Of a DNA stretch of 41,929 nt, positions 11,312-21,373 are shown piece by piece. The translations under genes and the position numbers were made by a program. The stretch comes from Cercozoa sp. M6MM. Lineage: Eukaryota > Endomyxa: Ascetosporea. The number at the start of each line of letters is the position of its first letter. The first letter of the stretch is position 1. Location: NCBI GenBank assembly GCA_040357565.1, contig JBDODJ010000098.1; one strand, given 5' to 3'. The notes below the pieces were generated by a model, which ran no database searches, was not told where the DNA came from, and saw nothing but the letters and a program-made list of their open reading frames with translations.

Positions 11312-12508
11312 TCAGTTTGAGTTGGTCGGCAACATGCCAACAAAGAAACGGTCCTTTTCGTACATGTCTGTGACGGCCTAAAAAAGCGACAAACACAACA
11401 TCGGTACAGGTAAGTAATAAAACAGCAAAGACACAAAACACCTCCATGTGCGCAAACAAATCCGTTTCGCTGTTGCACAGCACAGTGGGTTGTCCATCGT
11501 CGAGTTCCATCAGCACCTTGCCTCCTGGTCTGCCAGAAGGATAGTAGAGACATGGAGAGTGAGTGGACGCAGTAAATTGGTACCTCACAAGTCTGCTGCA
11601 GTGCCGCAGTATTTGACGCGTGACAGAGAAACCGTCAGTGCCGCCGTCGAGTGCGCCTCGATCCTCGTAGTGAAGTACTTGATCCTCTAACACAATACAT
11701 CTATATATATATATGTATATATATATCATATGTGTATGACCAAGGACAGTTCAGTGTGTGCAGGAAGAAACCAAGGGCATCGACGACACTCGATGGAATA
11801 TAGGGCGGATTCGACACCAGCACGTCGAACTTTGTGCAAACACAGTCTGTACTTTGAGGAGACACGAAGCCACTCAGATACGAGTACCTGAAATCCGTCA
11901 TAAATGCCGCCGAACTCTTCGATCGAGCACTTCTTGACTTGAGCCCTGTCGAACCAGACCATGCAACGATAGAACACACACTCATGCTTTAGTCGGTCAG
12001 TCAATCCGTACCTGTCACTCAAGTCAAACAACTCCATGTTGTCGCTTGCTAACTGAACTGCCGCTGGTGACACATCGATACACATCGCGTGGAGCGACTT
12101 GTTCTCGTGCAACAATGCAGCAGCAATGGCACCGCTTCCAGTACCGACATCCAAGATTCGACAATCTACTCCCAACTTCAAACTATGGCAACTGATGCAC
12201 ATGTGACTGAAGTACCTGTGGGCGACATGTGCTGCTGAACAAGTCGCACGAGTTCCTCTGTCTCGGGTCTTGGTATCAGCACCTAAGAGCCAGCACAGTT
12301 CGACCCTCACCCCAACAAGTCGGAAAAACAGTCCTACCGGAGGCCGCACCAGAATGTCTGATAACGAACAAAAGTCCCACGATCCGAGACAGTACTGAAT
12401 CGGCATCCCTGTCAGTCGCTTCTCGCATAGTCGATCGAACAGGGCAGGGTCTTTGTGCCGCTTTGCCTCTGCACGGAACAACTGCAACGCCCTGTCAAAT
12501 GAAGGCAT
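11312..12508 (-). CDS. HEMK1: PrmC/HemK-type release-factor glutamine N5-methyltransferase, 8 exons
   Basis: The family methylates the Gln of the GGQ motif in class I release factors, using S-adenosylmethionine. Exons: 12508-12338, 12282-12216, 12165-12012, 11945-11888, 11829-11772, 11686-11584, 11529-11442, 11377-11312; 255 codons (254 aa). Diagnostic blocks: GSWDFCSL, VLIPRPETEELV (family-specific), ILDVGTGSGAIAAALL (SAM motif I), IDVSPAAVQLASDN, VLVSNPPYIPSS (catalytic NPPY), ALDGGTDGF and VRPGGKVLMEL. It is shorter than usual (280-360 aa) because the N-terminal helical domain begins at MPSFDRALQLF. Upstream codons reading DWRREFRDRNLPEVD suggest that an earlier exon was missed, possibly with a targeting peptide. 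The presence of VLIPRPE favours the mitochondrial/organellar PrmC type over the short MTQ2 type. Confidence 0.88.
11702..11727. repeat. (TA)n microsatellite in a PrmC/HemK intron
   Basis: TATATA units with one G interruption lie in the intron between the NPPY exon and the ALDGG exon. Confidence 0.85.
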
Positions 12509-12931
12509 CAGCGCGGAAACAGTGACGCGAAAACAACAACAAAAAACACGGGAAAACGCACACATCGACTTCGGGCAGATTTCGATCGCGAAATTCGCGC
12601 CGCCAGTCACGCGAACACGCGCGTTTTGAACTACTTACGCGTCGGCACACGTGTATCGTGCGCATGAAAATAATCTCACGATCGGATGTTGGCGAAATGG
12701 TGAATAATCTTGCGTTGATACCGTACGCGTACTGTAGGTAACTTTAACGGGACTTTAACGAAAGAACGTAAGCCGAGTAGCGCCGAATCGTCTATTTTAC
12801 ACGTCTCTCTCGACGCTACCGTGCGCATTGCACGCAAGACAAAGCAACGTAATGGGGGAGGATACGTCAATCGAATTTAATTCAGAGCATGCTGGTGTAG
12901 TAGTCGTGCGTCTGCGTGTGCGTGGACTCAC
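12509..12931. other. Intergenic between asparaginase and PrmC/HemK
   Basis: Both flanking genes are on the minus strand. A 64-codon minus frame (12676-12870) has no support. A missing first exon of the PrmC/HemK gene may lie here (for instance the ATG at about 12665 followed by a GTAAGT), but no phase-correct join was found. Confidence 0.5.
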
Positions 12932-14136
12932 CTAAGAATAATACTGTAGTGCTAGACAGGTAGGGCAGTGTGACAGGAGGAGAGCGACTGTACCAGCGAG
13001 CGAGCTCTCAAAGGCGCGTCGCAGCGCAGAACCGCGGAAGCCTGCAAAGACAGGGGTGACCTTTCCTTGTGTAACACGCGGGTATAAGTAGGGGTTGGTA
13101 CCTGCACTGAGCAGCACGAAGAGTTTCGTGTAGGCAGCTTCGACCGTGAGATCCTTGCCTGAGACACAAGTGTCAATACAAGTGTCAAATATATCGTCAA
13201 ATACACCAGTACACTCTCGGTATGCTAGGGGAGGGGGTACCGTTGATGGCACCGATGTCGAACTGCAACTGCGAGGCGGCGTACAGACCTGTCCAACAAT
13301 ATTTGCATCGAGACAGACGATACAACACAGAGAGTTCAAGGCACCAGGTGCGACGAAACCGGCATGACACTGCGAGAGCACAACCACCACCACACCGGCT
13401 GCAAGGGTACGAGGCGGGGGGGGGGGGTAAACAGGTACAAGAAGAAACAGAGAAGCAAAAGACACCAGCAGCAGCGTCACGCAGAGCCTGAACCAACTCG
13501 GCGTCATTCTCGGGCATGTTACCTGATCGGGCAAAGGTACGGTACAGGGGTGGAGGTAGGGAGAGCATAGAGAGAAGTACCTGCACCAAAGACCTGCAGC
13601 ACAATCGCGTGCGGCTTGGCGTCCGTGTGGTCTCGTGCTGTGTAGTCCATGCATAGATACGTAGATACATAGATACTTAGATACATACATACATGCATGG
13701 ATACAGACACACATGCAAACACGCATGGATACATACACGCATGCAGAGTCTACCGTAGGCACTGATGAGCGAGGCAGAGTCGCTGCCGGGAGCCAGTCGG
13801 ATCAGCGTCACTTTGCACCTTGCGTGACTCTCGGTGAGCGTATCGGGTTCAGTCGCAGGTGCCTCGGCCTCTGAGGAAGTGAGAGGATTGGTAGATAGGT
13901 CGATAGGTCGATAGGTAGGGAGGTAGGGAGGTAGGGAGGTAGGGAGGTAGGGAGGTAGTAGGTAGGGAGGTAGGGAGGTAGGTGGGTAGGTAGGTAGGTG
14001 GGTCAGAAGGTAGGTGGGCAGGCAGGGTGTCCCTACCGATTGGCGTCGGAGGAGGCAGTGCGGAGCAGATGCAGCGCTTGAGACTGCACAGGCAGCCGAC
14101 TCGCTGCCCACACACACACGCGCGTATATGTGCATA

Positions 14137-14172
<36 letters not shown>

Positions 14173-15360
14173 AACACACAAGAGCGAAACGGCGTCGCGG
14201 CAGCGGCAGCAGCATTCGCTCGTTCACGTCCTACCGTACCAGGGGGGGGGGGTAACTGAGTCCAGTCCATTTGTGCCAGTACACAGGCCGTGTACCACGG
14301 TGATTCCCATCCGAGCCAGAGGCGGGTAGTTGGGCGAAGAAAATGCCGAAGCTGCCCAGGGCGACGACTTGGTGGCACGGTTACCTCGCAGTAGTGTCTC
14401 GTGGAAGAAGATACACACCTGGGCATCAAGATATTGGTTGTGTATGAGAATACAGGATGAGTAGACAGGCAAAAGGCACCTCAGGAATGTGCAGGTTGGC
14501 CGCCACCAGGAGCGACACGAGCAGGTTGCGACGCGCGTCGTTGTAGACCTCGTCCATCGGCACCTGCGCACCCGTGAGTACCACAGGCTTGGCCAGACTG
14601 TGCAGACACACACCGCGTGTACTATGCATGAAATGAAGCCATTTGGGTATCAAAGACAGTGTACTTGACCAGCAGGAAACTCAGCGCTGCTGCCGTGTAA
14701 GCCTGCCGAACAGTACAGACACAGTACATCCTTTCCGGTGCATACAGAGAGAGGCAGCACACGCATACCATGGTGTCAGTGCCGTGCAGCACGACAAAGC
14801 CGTCGAAATCATTGTAGTTGTCGTAAACTGTGCGTGCGATGCGCATCCAGTGCTGCCACAGCAACACAAAGCAAGGTCAGACAGAAACAGGATGGAGGAA
14901 ACAAAGGTACAAGTACGCTACCGGAGGCAAAAGATTCGACGAGTCAATCGGCGGGTTGAACTCAGTCATCGACACCTCTGGCATACTGCACACCGCCTCT
15001 TCCTGTCTCTCTCCCTTCAATCGAAAGCAACACACAAACTGATGCTACCTGTGATGTTGCATCTCGTCCAGTCGCGGCAGGTTGCGACGCAGGTAGTTCT
15101 TCTGCGGTCGCAGCGATCCTTTCGAGAGGACACAGGTAGCACGGAATCAACAAGGACACGGTGGAAAGTGCACATACACAGACACACAAAGACACCTGTC
15201 TGGGGATCCGGAGACATCGAGTAAGTGCCGCCCGTGCTGACCACGAGCACACGTCGCTACAGCAGCAGCACAACACAACTGAACAAGCCTCCTTCCTGGA
15301 GTACAGAAAATGACAAAGACAAAGGCTACGCGCGAGTGCGGCCGAAGAGCGCTGCGCCAT
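12932..15360 (-). CDS. L-asparaginase (type I-like), 17 exons
   Basis: Hydrolyses asparagine to aspartate and ammonia. Exons: 15360-15277, 15256-15196, 15118-15049, 14985-14922, 14852-14769, 14702-14665, 14597-14480, 14418-14296, 14230-14180, 14103-14037, 13870-13754, 13637-13581, 13522-13466, 13398-13345, 13288-13241, 13158-13102, 13041-12932; 420 codons. Motifs: VLVVSTGGTYSM (first catalytic Thr), IDSSNLLPPHWMRIA, GFVVLHGTDTM (second Thr with Asp), LAKPVVLTGAQVPM, VTLIRLAPGSDSASLI, AIVLQVFGAGN, VVVLSQCHAGFV, DIGAINGKDLTVEAAYTKL and LRRAFESSL. The region between ITV and EAEAPATEP holds an insert with a Cys-rich piece (LCSLKRCICS). The N-terminal exon is attached through an intron of only 20-23 nt and may be wrong; it would add a Ser/Arg-rich leader. 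The C-terminal 25 residues could also be spliced differently. Confidence 0.88.
13655..13745. repeat. ATAC/ATAG tetranucleotide repeat in an asparaginase intron
   Basis: Tandem GATACATA- and CATACATG-like units fill the intron between the exons at 13581-13637 and 13754-13870. Confidence 0.8.
13890..14025. repeat. GGGAGGTA minisatellite in an asparaginase intron
   Basis: About a dozen copies of an eight-base GGGAGGTA unit and its GGTA derivatives. The sense strand is TACCTCCC, so it doubles as a long pyrimidine-rich tract before the 3' splice site. Confidence 0.9.
14138..14170. repeat. (TA)n microsatellite in an asparaginase intron
   Basis: About 15 TA units next to the exon at 14180-14230, preceded by a short CA run. 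Confidence 0.9.
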
Positions 15361-15679
15361 TCACGGGACTCCTTGGCTACACGACGGGATTGCTACTTTC
15401 GAATGGTACTACAGTTCAATGCCCGCTCGGGGAGCGTCCAAGCAAGAGCAAAAGTTGCGAAATACGAAATCGAAGAGAGCTTCGCTCCCGAGTACCCAAA
15501 TTGGCCTCAGTGGATGCATCCATAAGCGCGATGCTCTCGCAGACAGTTTTTAGCGCGTCTAAAGCGCTGGGTCTCGCAGTATTTTTGACTTTTTATTTTT
15601 GTTAAGGGTGCGTGTCGTGATGTGACCACTCTGCAATCGGCACTGACCATCATTCGGAATCCTACAGGAGCCTTGCTCT
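15361..15679. other. Intergenic upstream of asparaginase
   Basis: This is 319 bp between two minus-strand genes, the asparaginase start and the 3' end of the ankyrin-RING gene. A plus frame crosses it (15225-15605), but it is Ser/Thr/Arg-rich with no family match and overlaps the asparaginase exons. I see no other feature. Confidence 0.5.
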
Positions 15680-17643
15680 TTAACAACAATCTGGATCACT
15701 CTGTGCGCAAGCCATTTTGTCAATGGCTGTAAGTGGCGCACGGCAGACAGGACACCTACTGTGTTTTCGTTTCCACTTGACTGCAGCACACACAAAATCC
15801 TCTACTGACCTGGGTGAAGTGCCAACTGTCACCTAGGGACAGCGCAAAATGAAAGAGACAAACTCTACCGAAGCAGGCGGGATGGAATTCGTGCCGATTC
15901 TTGCACACATTGCCTGTGGTTTGTTCAGGGCTCGAAATGTCAATGTGGCGTAGACAGATTGTGCACTGCGGCCAGCCCGCTGCCTCCGGACGACACGCGA
16001 GACAAATGTCGTCGCGTAGCATTTCCCACTCGACCTCTGGCCGCAAGGTGGACAGTATGTTGAAGGACTACGGAGGCGGTAGTTTATTATACTTTCAAGT
16101 TGGAGAAGTTTTTCGCGCGCTTGCATTTCAAACTTGAGAAGTTGCGGCTGGTACAGAATGGCAACTATCGCTTGCACCAGTGCAATCATCCGGCGATCAG
16201 CAGCACTTTGATCCAGCTCCTCCAAGGCAGACTCGTTGGCACTGGTACTACTGCTTGGGTTACTTTGTTCACGCACGTAGTACTCTTCGACCAGTGAAAC
16301 TGTCAGCTTGCGGGCCAACACCGTCAAAAAAACCACTGCGTCATGAATCTACGTTTTCGCAGAGGGAAGGTGGTATTTCGGGCCAATTCAGGGGTGAATC
16401 TTCTTCGTGTGCAGATGTGAGTACCTTGAGCTCCCTCTCTCGGAAATCACTGCCGGTGAGATCCTGATCGCCAGTCGTATCATGAGTGTCATTGGCGTCA
16501 CTCTCATTCGAGATCACCGTGAGCGCAGCAATGTCTTTTTTGAGGTGCACGAACTCCGGGAGTGTATGCTGCAAGAAGTTGCTCATACAGTTACATTATT
16601 ACGAGCGAAGAACACCATTCGCTCGAGGTCGCGCATCACTCGGGCTAGAGACGAGTGTGGAGCTGTTAGTGCAGGCAAGTGAAGAGTTTCCCTCCGGGGG
16701 AGGACTTGGAATTTGGAAAAGCTCCAATACGGCAAAGGTCAGAAGGTTTCTGTTGGTTGACGTCTCGTTGGAGTGGATCAGCACCCAGGAGGACCAGCGT
16801 AGTTGCTTGTTGAGCGCGCAGCAACAAACCTGCCGAAACAGTAACGGTCAGTTGAAGTAAAAGTACAGTAGATACAATTCAGTTACTCACTGCCGACCGA
16901 GTGGTTCCGTAGGCAGTAGCGTGCAGTAAATTGTGCTGCTCATAAAACAAACTGACACACGTGACTGCACCATCACTATTTACAGTTTGTACCACATTTT
17001 AATACTGCGTCAAAAGCAATGAGTAAAGCATACTTGCATCTCATCAGACACCAGTGAACCGGCATCAAATGAGGCTTGCTCCTTGAAAAGAAACTCCAGC
17101 AGTGACTGCGGTCACAGTCAGTGAATTGTAAATTACATGCATGGAGCACAGTAGAGGGAGTAGTGATCACGCGGGGGAAATGCAGTACCTTGCATTCACC
17201 TCGCAGCGCCCGGTTCCGTGCGAACACGTGCCTTGGAACCTACGAGACACGGAATGAAACCACAAACTACATTTCTGCAGCTCCACCGAAAGCACAGAAC
17301 TTGCGCAACCTGTTGAAGCACGCGTACTCGTCGCGGCCGTGCTCGCACAAACATATTGTCCGCAAGTCTACTAGAGTCAGTCAGAATAATAGTGTATGTA
17401 TACAGTACTGGACTGCACAAAGCACACAATCCCAAGCCGCTGTATTCCGACAGATGTCGCGTTTCAAACTCGTGGTGGATTTGTATCATAGCCCGTCGCA
17501 TTCCCGCGCGCAAAACCTGCCGAGACGGAGGGTATTAGTACTGTGCAAGCATGTTGGGCAGTAAACTTAAATACTGAACTCGAAACAGTTGATATTTTTA
17601 CCGCAACGACGACAGTCAGCGCGAAAATCAGCTGGAGCCACAT
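15680..17643 (-). CDS. Ankyrin-like/RING-finger protein, probable E3 ubiquitin ligase, 12 exons
   Basis: Exons: 17643-17602, 17516-17404, 17367-17271, 17239-17189, 17105-17050, 16975-16887, 16829-16731, 16644-16595, 16568-16425, 16306-16093, 16036-15869, 15780-15680; 408 codons, all phases closing (407 aa). The C-terminal RING is clear: CTICLRHID, then NVCKNRHEFHPACF and VKWKRKHSRCPVCRAPL, giving the cross-brace Cys/His ligands, with an extra CLAC pair just before. Residues about 140-200 look like one or two degenerate ankyrin repeats (HNLLHATAYG, LVLLGADPLQRDVNQQKPSD). A helical, acidic linker (about 230-310) follows. The first exon encodes a hydrophobic MWLQLIFALTVVVA, perhaps a signal or membrane anchor. 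RING proteins recruit E2 enzymes; the target cannot be guessed. The join at 16424/16307 uses a weak AAG acceptor. Confidence 0.72.
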
Positions 17644-18095
17644 CCGCACAATGCCTGCAAGAAACACTTGCAATCGTCCGCCGGCCTTGCACTGGTTCGC
17701 CCGGATTCTGCAAACACACTCGAAAAAGTCACACTGCGCACGCTACACGCCTTCGGATTTCCGAGTCAACGCAACTATTTTTGTCTTTCGCTTCGCTCAA
17801 CTTGAAGTGAGCGTGTCGTTACCAACTATTTAGTTCCCCCTGTACCACAGTCCTGGGTGTGATAAACGGGATACTACCGTACAGTACTGACTGAATGGCA
17901 AAACCTAAGCCTAACTACGCTATCGGACTGGCTAAACTACTAACTGATTTAGCGAGTAGTCCGGTCGCATGACAGTCGACAAAAAGTGGTACACAAAACG
18001 AGCCACAGCAAGCGCGACGTCGAGGCAGAAAAAACACGACAAGCCAGTCGAGTCAAGTCGAATGTCCTTGCCGTGCCGGCATTCGTGTGTCAGTT
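17644..18095. other. Intergenic, 452 bp
   Basis: Upstream region of the ankyrin-RING gene plus the 3' flank of the next minus gene. No frame, RNA or repeat stands out. Confidence 0.55.
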
Positions 18096-19299
18096 CTACT
18101 CGGACGGCGTGAAGTGAGAGCTCATGATACCGAGCATGCCCTGCATGTTGCCGTGCTTGTAGAAGTGGCGGTAGTTGGCGTTCTCCGGATCGAGCGCCAT
18201 CATGCCAATGAAGTTGGCATCCTTCCAGGTGCCGGCCACCTTGCGGTGCATCGTCCAGCCGGCGAACAGCGCGATCGGCAGGAAGTAGTACGTGGCACGG
18301 CGCGCGTGGTAGCCGAACAGCATACCGCGCATCTGTACAGGTAAAGAAGAGGGGGGAGGGGTACAACGAAGCTAAACAAGTAGCGAGAACAAGCATACCT
18401 GGTTGCGGATAGTGTCGATGAAGCCGATCTGCTCGAACTTGAAGTAGGTCTGTCGGTTGGCGGCAAAGTCCCAGATGAACAGACGCGCCATGAGGCTACC
18501 CGAGCGCGTCTCGCGCTTCGCCCACTCGGCGGCATGGAAGGCCGGCTTCCAGCCGTTCTTCTTCTGCATGTACACACGAGGGTATCAACAGCAAGCAAGA
18601 GCGACGGAGGCTGAGGGCAGCACGCACCTGGTTGGCCTTAAAGTCGAAGCGGCCCTCCGAGTTGAGCGGCACGTGCCAGTGCTGGTTCTTGGCCAGCGTC
18701 TTGTGCGTACCGTCGAAGAAGAAACGCGGCTGCAGCGTCATGTCACGGTGGTACTGGGCCTGTGCACAGCACGTGCGTGCAGATGCATACGTATATACAC
18801 ATGCACTATGTATAGGTGAGAGATTTGGTTATCCTACCTGCAGCGGCGTCAGAAACTTCGGTCGCTTCGTCGTGTTCACCGACGCCGGCCAGTAGTGGTA
18901 CGCCGGCAGCTCCGACGCATCCAGAGCCGGGGCGAGCGTGCTCTACACCAGAGAAGTCGGGATAACTCAGCCAGACACAAACAAAAATACACGTATATGA
19001 GGCAGTTAGGTACCGTGTGGTACTCGCGCAGCTCATCGATCTCGCGCCAGACGGCGTCCGACTCCTCCTGGGTCTGCCCCAAACAAACAACGCACATGAT
19101 GCAGCAATACAAAACTCGAACTACAAAACCACAAAACCCCAACAACAAAACAATCAGAGCAAAAAGACAAACAACAGGCCAGCAACACGCGCAGGCCCAT
19201 ACAGTGCCACCACACAACCGGATGCAGGTCAAGCGGTGCGCCGAAACACCCATAGGTGGCAAAAAGCCCGGAATTAGCGTCAAAAAACGTCGGCAGCAT
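18096..19299 (-). CDS. Unrecognised 260-aa protein, probably a mitochondrial inner-membrane subunit, 6 exons
   Basis: Exons: 19299-19216, 19073-19014, 18942-18838, 18759-18628, 18563-18399, 18332-18096; all introns are phase 0 and the total is 261 codons. The protein has aromatic- and basic-rich blocks (HYWPASVNTTKRPKFLTP, RDMTLQPRFFFDGTHKTL, RLFIWDFAANRQTYFKFEQ). One membrane helix near the end (RATYYFLPIALFAGWTMH) is followed by a short matrix- or intermembrane-type tail ending SSHFTPSE. This layout is typical of accessory subunits of respiratory complexes or ATP synthase, but that is inference. Codons in exons 2-6 are strongly C/G-ending, as in the EF-hand/alanine gene, suggesting high expression. 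Exon 1 (MLPTFFDANSGLF) is less certain than the rest. Confidence 0.65.
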
Positions 19300-19597
19300 G
19301 CACGCAGTAAACTCGTGTTTACCAAGAACAGCTTCATCCCTGCGGTGCGAAAACGCTCTAGAGCGACAGTTCGAACCTGGCAACCAGCAATAGGTCAAGT
19401 TGTTGGCTCATGGCCGTTCATTTGTCCCTGATCGGGCCGGCTCGCGTGTGAGTGAGCCACTAGTTTGGGAGCGTGCATGCACGCGGCAACAGGGCCTTAG
19501 TGCAGTAGGATCGAACGTACAAATTAGTGTGGCGCCAGGTGTCTGGAATCCAGGCAATCGTCAGTCCGGTGTCCACTCCAGAGAGGAAGATCCCAAG

Positions 19598-19946
19598 ATG
19601 CCAGGCTCGCCGCTGCGTTCGCCGCTGCGTTCGCCGAAGCGTTCGCCGAAGCGGTCGCCGAAGCGCCGTTCTCCGATGACAGCACGCGACGACGAGGAAC
19701 TGGAGGTACCTCACTCTGCAGGCAGCACCGAATGTTGTTGCCCCTATGGCGTGGTGTTGACTTCAGACGCCTCGGAAGCGTCAGCGTCGTCTGCAGCAAC
19801 TCCAGAGTCGCGTATGCAACAAAGAGTGTCTTGGTGGAGTGGAGTTGGTTGGTGGGTTTATTTGCTGTCTCTTTCTGCAGGAGGTAGGCGGTCTGTCGCG
19901 CCGTCTGGAGGAGGTGCCGAGCACTCCGTCGACGCGTGTGCAGCAG
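19598..19946 (+). CDS. SPKR-repeat basic protein (partial, runs into the assembly gap)
   Basis: Exons 19598-19705, 19767-19811 and 19881-19946 (or to 19955) have good GT/AG borders, including a TTTCTGCAG acceptor, and stay in phase 0. The N-terminus is built of SPLR/SPKR units (SPLRSPLRSPKRSPKR), like the DNA-groove-binding SPKK motifs of some sperm histones, and also like proline-directed kinase sites. Then come a basic helix (TPRKRQRRLQQLQSR) and a short amphipathic stretch (EVGGLSRRLEEVPSTPS). The pyrimidine-rich sequence from 19956 leads into the 100-N gap, so the 3' end is missing. A possible last exon to TAA at 20276-20278 does not join in phase and overlaps an RWD exon on the other strand. 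Confidence 0.5.
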
Positions 19947-19987
19947 GTCAAGTCGGTAGTTTCCTCCACCCTCTCTACCTTTCTGCC

Positions 19988-20150
19988 TCTCTCCCTATCC
20001 ACCTCTACCTACCCACGTATCTACCTACCCACGTATCTACCTACCCACGTNNNNNNNNNNNNNNNNNNNNNNNNNNNNNNNNNNNNNNNNNNNNNNNNNN
20101 NNNNNNNNNNNNNNNNNNNNNNNNNNNNNNNNNNNNNNNNNNNNNNNNNN
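19988..20150. other. CTACCTACCCACGTAT repeat ending in a 100-N assembly gap (20051-20150)
   Basis: Three copies of a CCCACGTATCTACCTA unit run up to exactly 100 N. Sequence on the far side is a different C-rich repeat (CCCCTGTGTTAC). The run of exactly 100 N suggests a scaffold gap of unknown size, probably caused by the repeats. Confidence 0.9.
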
Positions 20151-20176
20151 CCCCCTGTGTTACCTCCCTGTGTTAC

Positions 20177-21185
20177 CCCCTCCCCCCAGAAGAGAGCACC
20201 GCCAGTGTCGCGTTTGAGCATTTGATCGCGCAGCGAGAGTTCCGCGTGGTTGTGCGCCTGTTGCACATGGGGGTGTAAATAGGGGGGGGTAAATAGGGGG
20301 GGGTAAAACAGGGGGTAAACAGGGGTAAATAGGTGGGCTGATAGGGTCGTAAATAGGGGCGTAAATAGCGGTAAAGACGGGGTAAATAACGCGGGTAAAG
20401 AGGTATAAATCAAAGGGTGAATGGGGGGAGGGTAAATAGCGGTAAAACGAGGGGTAAGCAGAGGTAAACGGGGGGTGGTAAAACTGGGGGGAGGGGGTAA
20501 CACAGGGAGGTAACACAGGGGGTAAAACGGGGGAGAGGACACCTGCATCCACTCCTTGAGTGCCTCGGCGACGGCGTACATGGAGGCCATGCCCTCGTTC
20601 TCCTCCATGGCCGTCTCGGCGGCCTATGTGTGATAACGCAGCTTTAATCATTCCGGTCTGCCTCTGTTTTGGACAAGGACTGGATTGTACCTGCATCAGC
20701 GCGGCCACCGAACTTTGGTTAAGGCCGCGGATCGAGTCGATCTTGAGTGACTCCGGACGACCCTCCGGGTACGCACTGCCGAACCTCACCTAGGAGGAAG
20801 GGGGGTAAGGGGGTAAGGGGGGTAAGGGGTAAGGGGGTAAAACTACCACGAGCTTGGCGCCCACGTGATTCTCCTCCGGGTCATCGTCCTCAAACGGAAA
20901 CACGTCGCACGTGAAGCCGCCCTGATCCATCAAGATCGATCACTCGACCACCTCACATGCACATTAATACTGTCGTGTCATACCTTGTCGCTGTCTGCCG
21001 TAAACTTCTCGTCAAAGATCGCCGCCAGCGACTCCAACTCGAGCTCCTGCTCTTCGGCTGTGTCACAACAGCAACATACTCACGCACACTGTACGCCTGA
21101 GTCAACATCCTCAAGACCGGGACTCCCGTGCATCCATTATCGTCATCCCTTTCACGGGATCAAGAGAAACATGCGCACCTGACAT
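20177..21185 (-). CDS. RWD-domain protein (RWDD1/GIR2-like), 3' end missing in gap
   Basis: RWD proteins of this group bind DRG GTPases or the translational regulator Gcn1/Gcn2 pathway. Exons: 21185-21179, 21057-20984, 20921-20847, 20789-20691, 20623-20543, 20257-20177, all in phase. The first exon codes only MS plus one base, and the join gives MSAEEQELELESLAAIFDEK, the classic RWD opening (acidic helix then AIF/SIYP). It continues with GGFTCDVFPFEDD, VRFGSAYPEGRPESLKI (the RWD YPE/P turn; the family has YP.. P) and AMEENEGMASMYAVAEALKEW (the closing helices). The sixth exon (AHNHAELSLRDQMLKRDTGG) would start the C-terminal tail. The intron between exons 5 and 6 is 285 nt of GGGGTAAA repeats. 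Confidence 0.82.
20276..20541. repeat. GGGGTAAA-type intronic repeat
   Basis: More than 20 irregular copies of GGGGTAAA/GGGGGGTAAATA; on the sense strand of the RWD gene it reads TTTACCCC. It fills the intron between 20258 and 20542. Shorter stretches of the same unit occur at 20797-20840 in the next intron. Confidence 0.9.
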
Positions 21186-21373
21186 AATCACAACGCGTAT
21201 ACTATGTGCTACACTTCCGGGCTGCGCCTGGCGAGCCTTTCCTCGCGCAAACAATTTACTTTATTTTAAATCTGGAGCGATGGGATTGTGCACCCGTTTT
21301 CGAGTTTTAGCACTAATCACACATATTGACCAGCGTACTGGTATGTTAATGCGGTAGTTAAGACTGTGAGTCG

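Noticed and set aside
11726-12610. A 294-codon single open frame over the PrmC/HemK gene
   Set aside because: Family motifs split across different frames; the frame merely reads through introns that happen to lack stops. The spliced model restores all motifs.
13890-14025. GGGAGGTA array as a telomere-like or origin element
   Set aside because: It is an eight-base minisatellite inside an asparaginase intron, flanked by in-phase exons.
15225-15605. A 126-codon plus frame upstream of asparaginase
   Set aside because: Low-complexity Ser/Thr/Arg sequence overlapping the asparaginase first exons, with no family signal.
18087-18819. Plus frames of 85-120 codons opposite the mitochondrial protein gene
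   Set aside because: They are shadows of the minus-strand exons, which join in phase and form a coherent protein.
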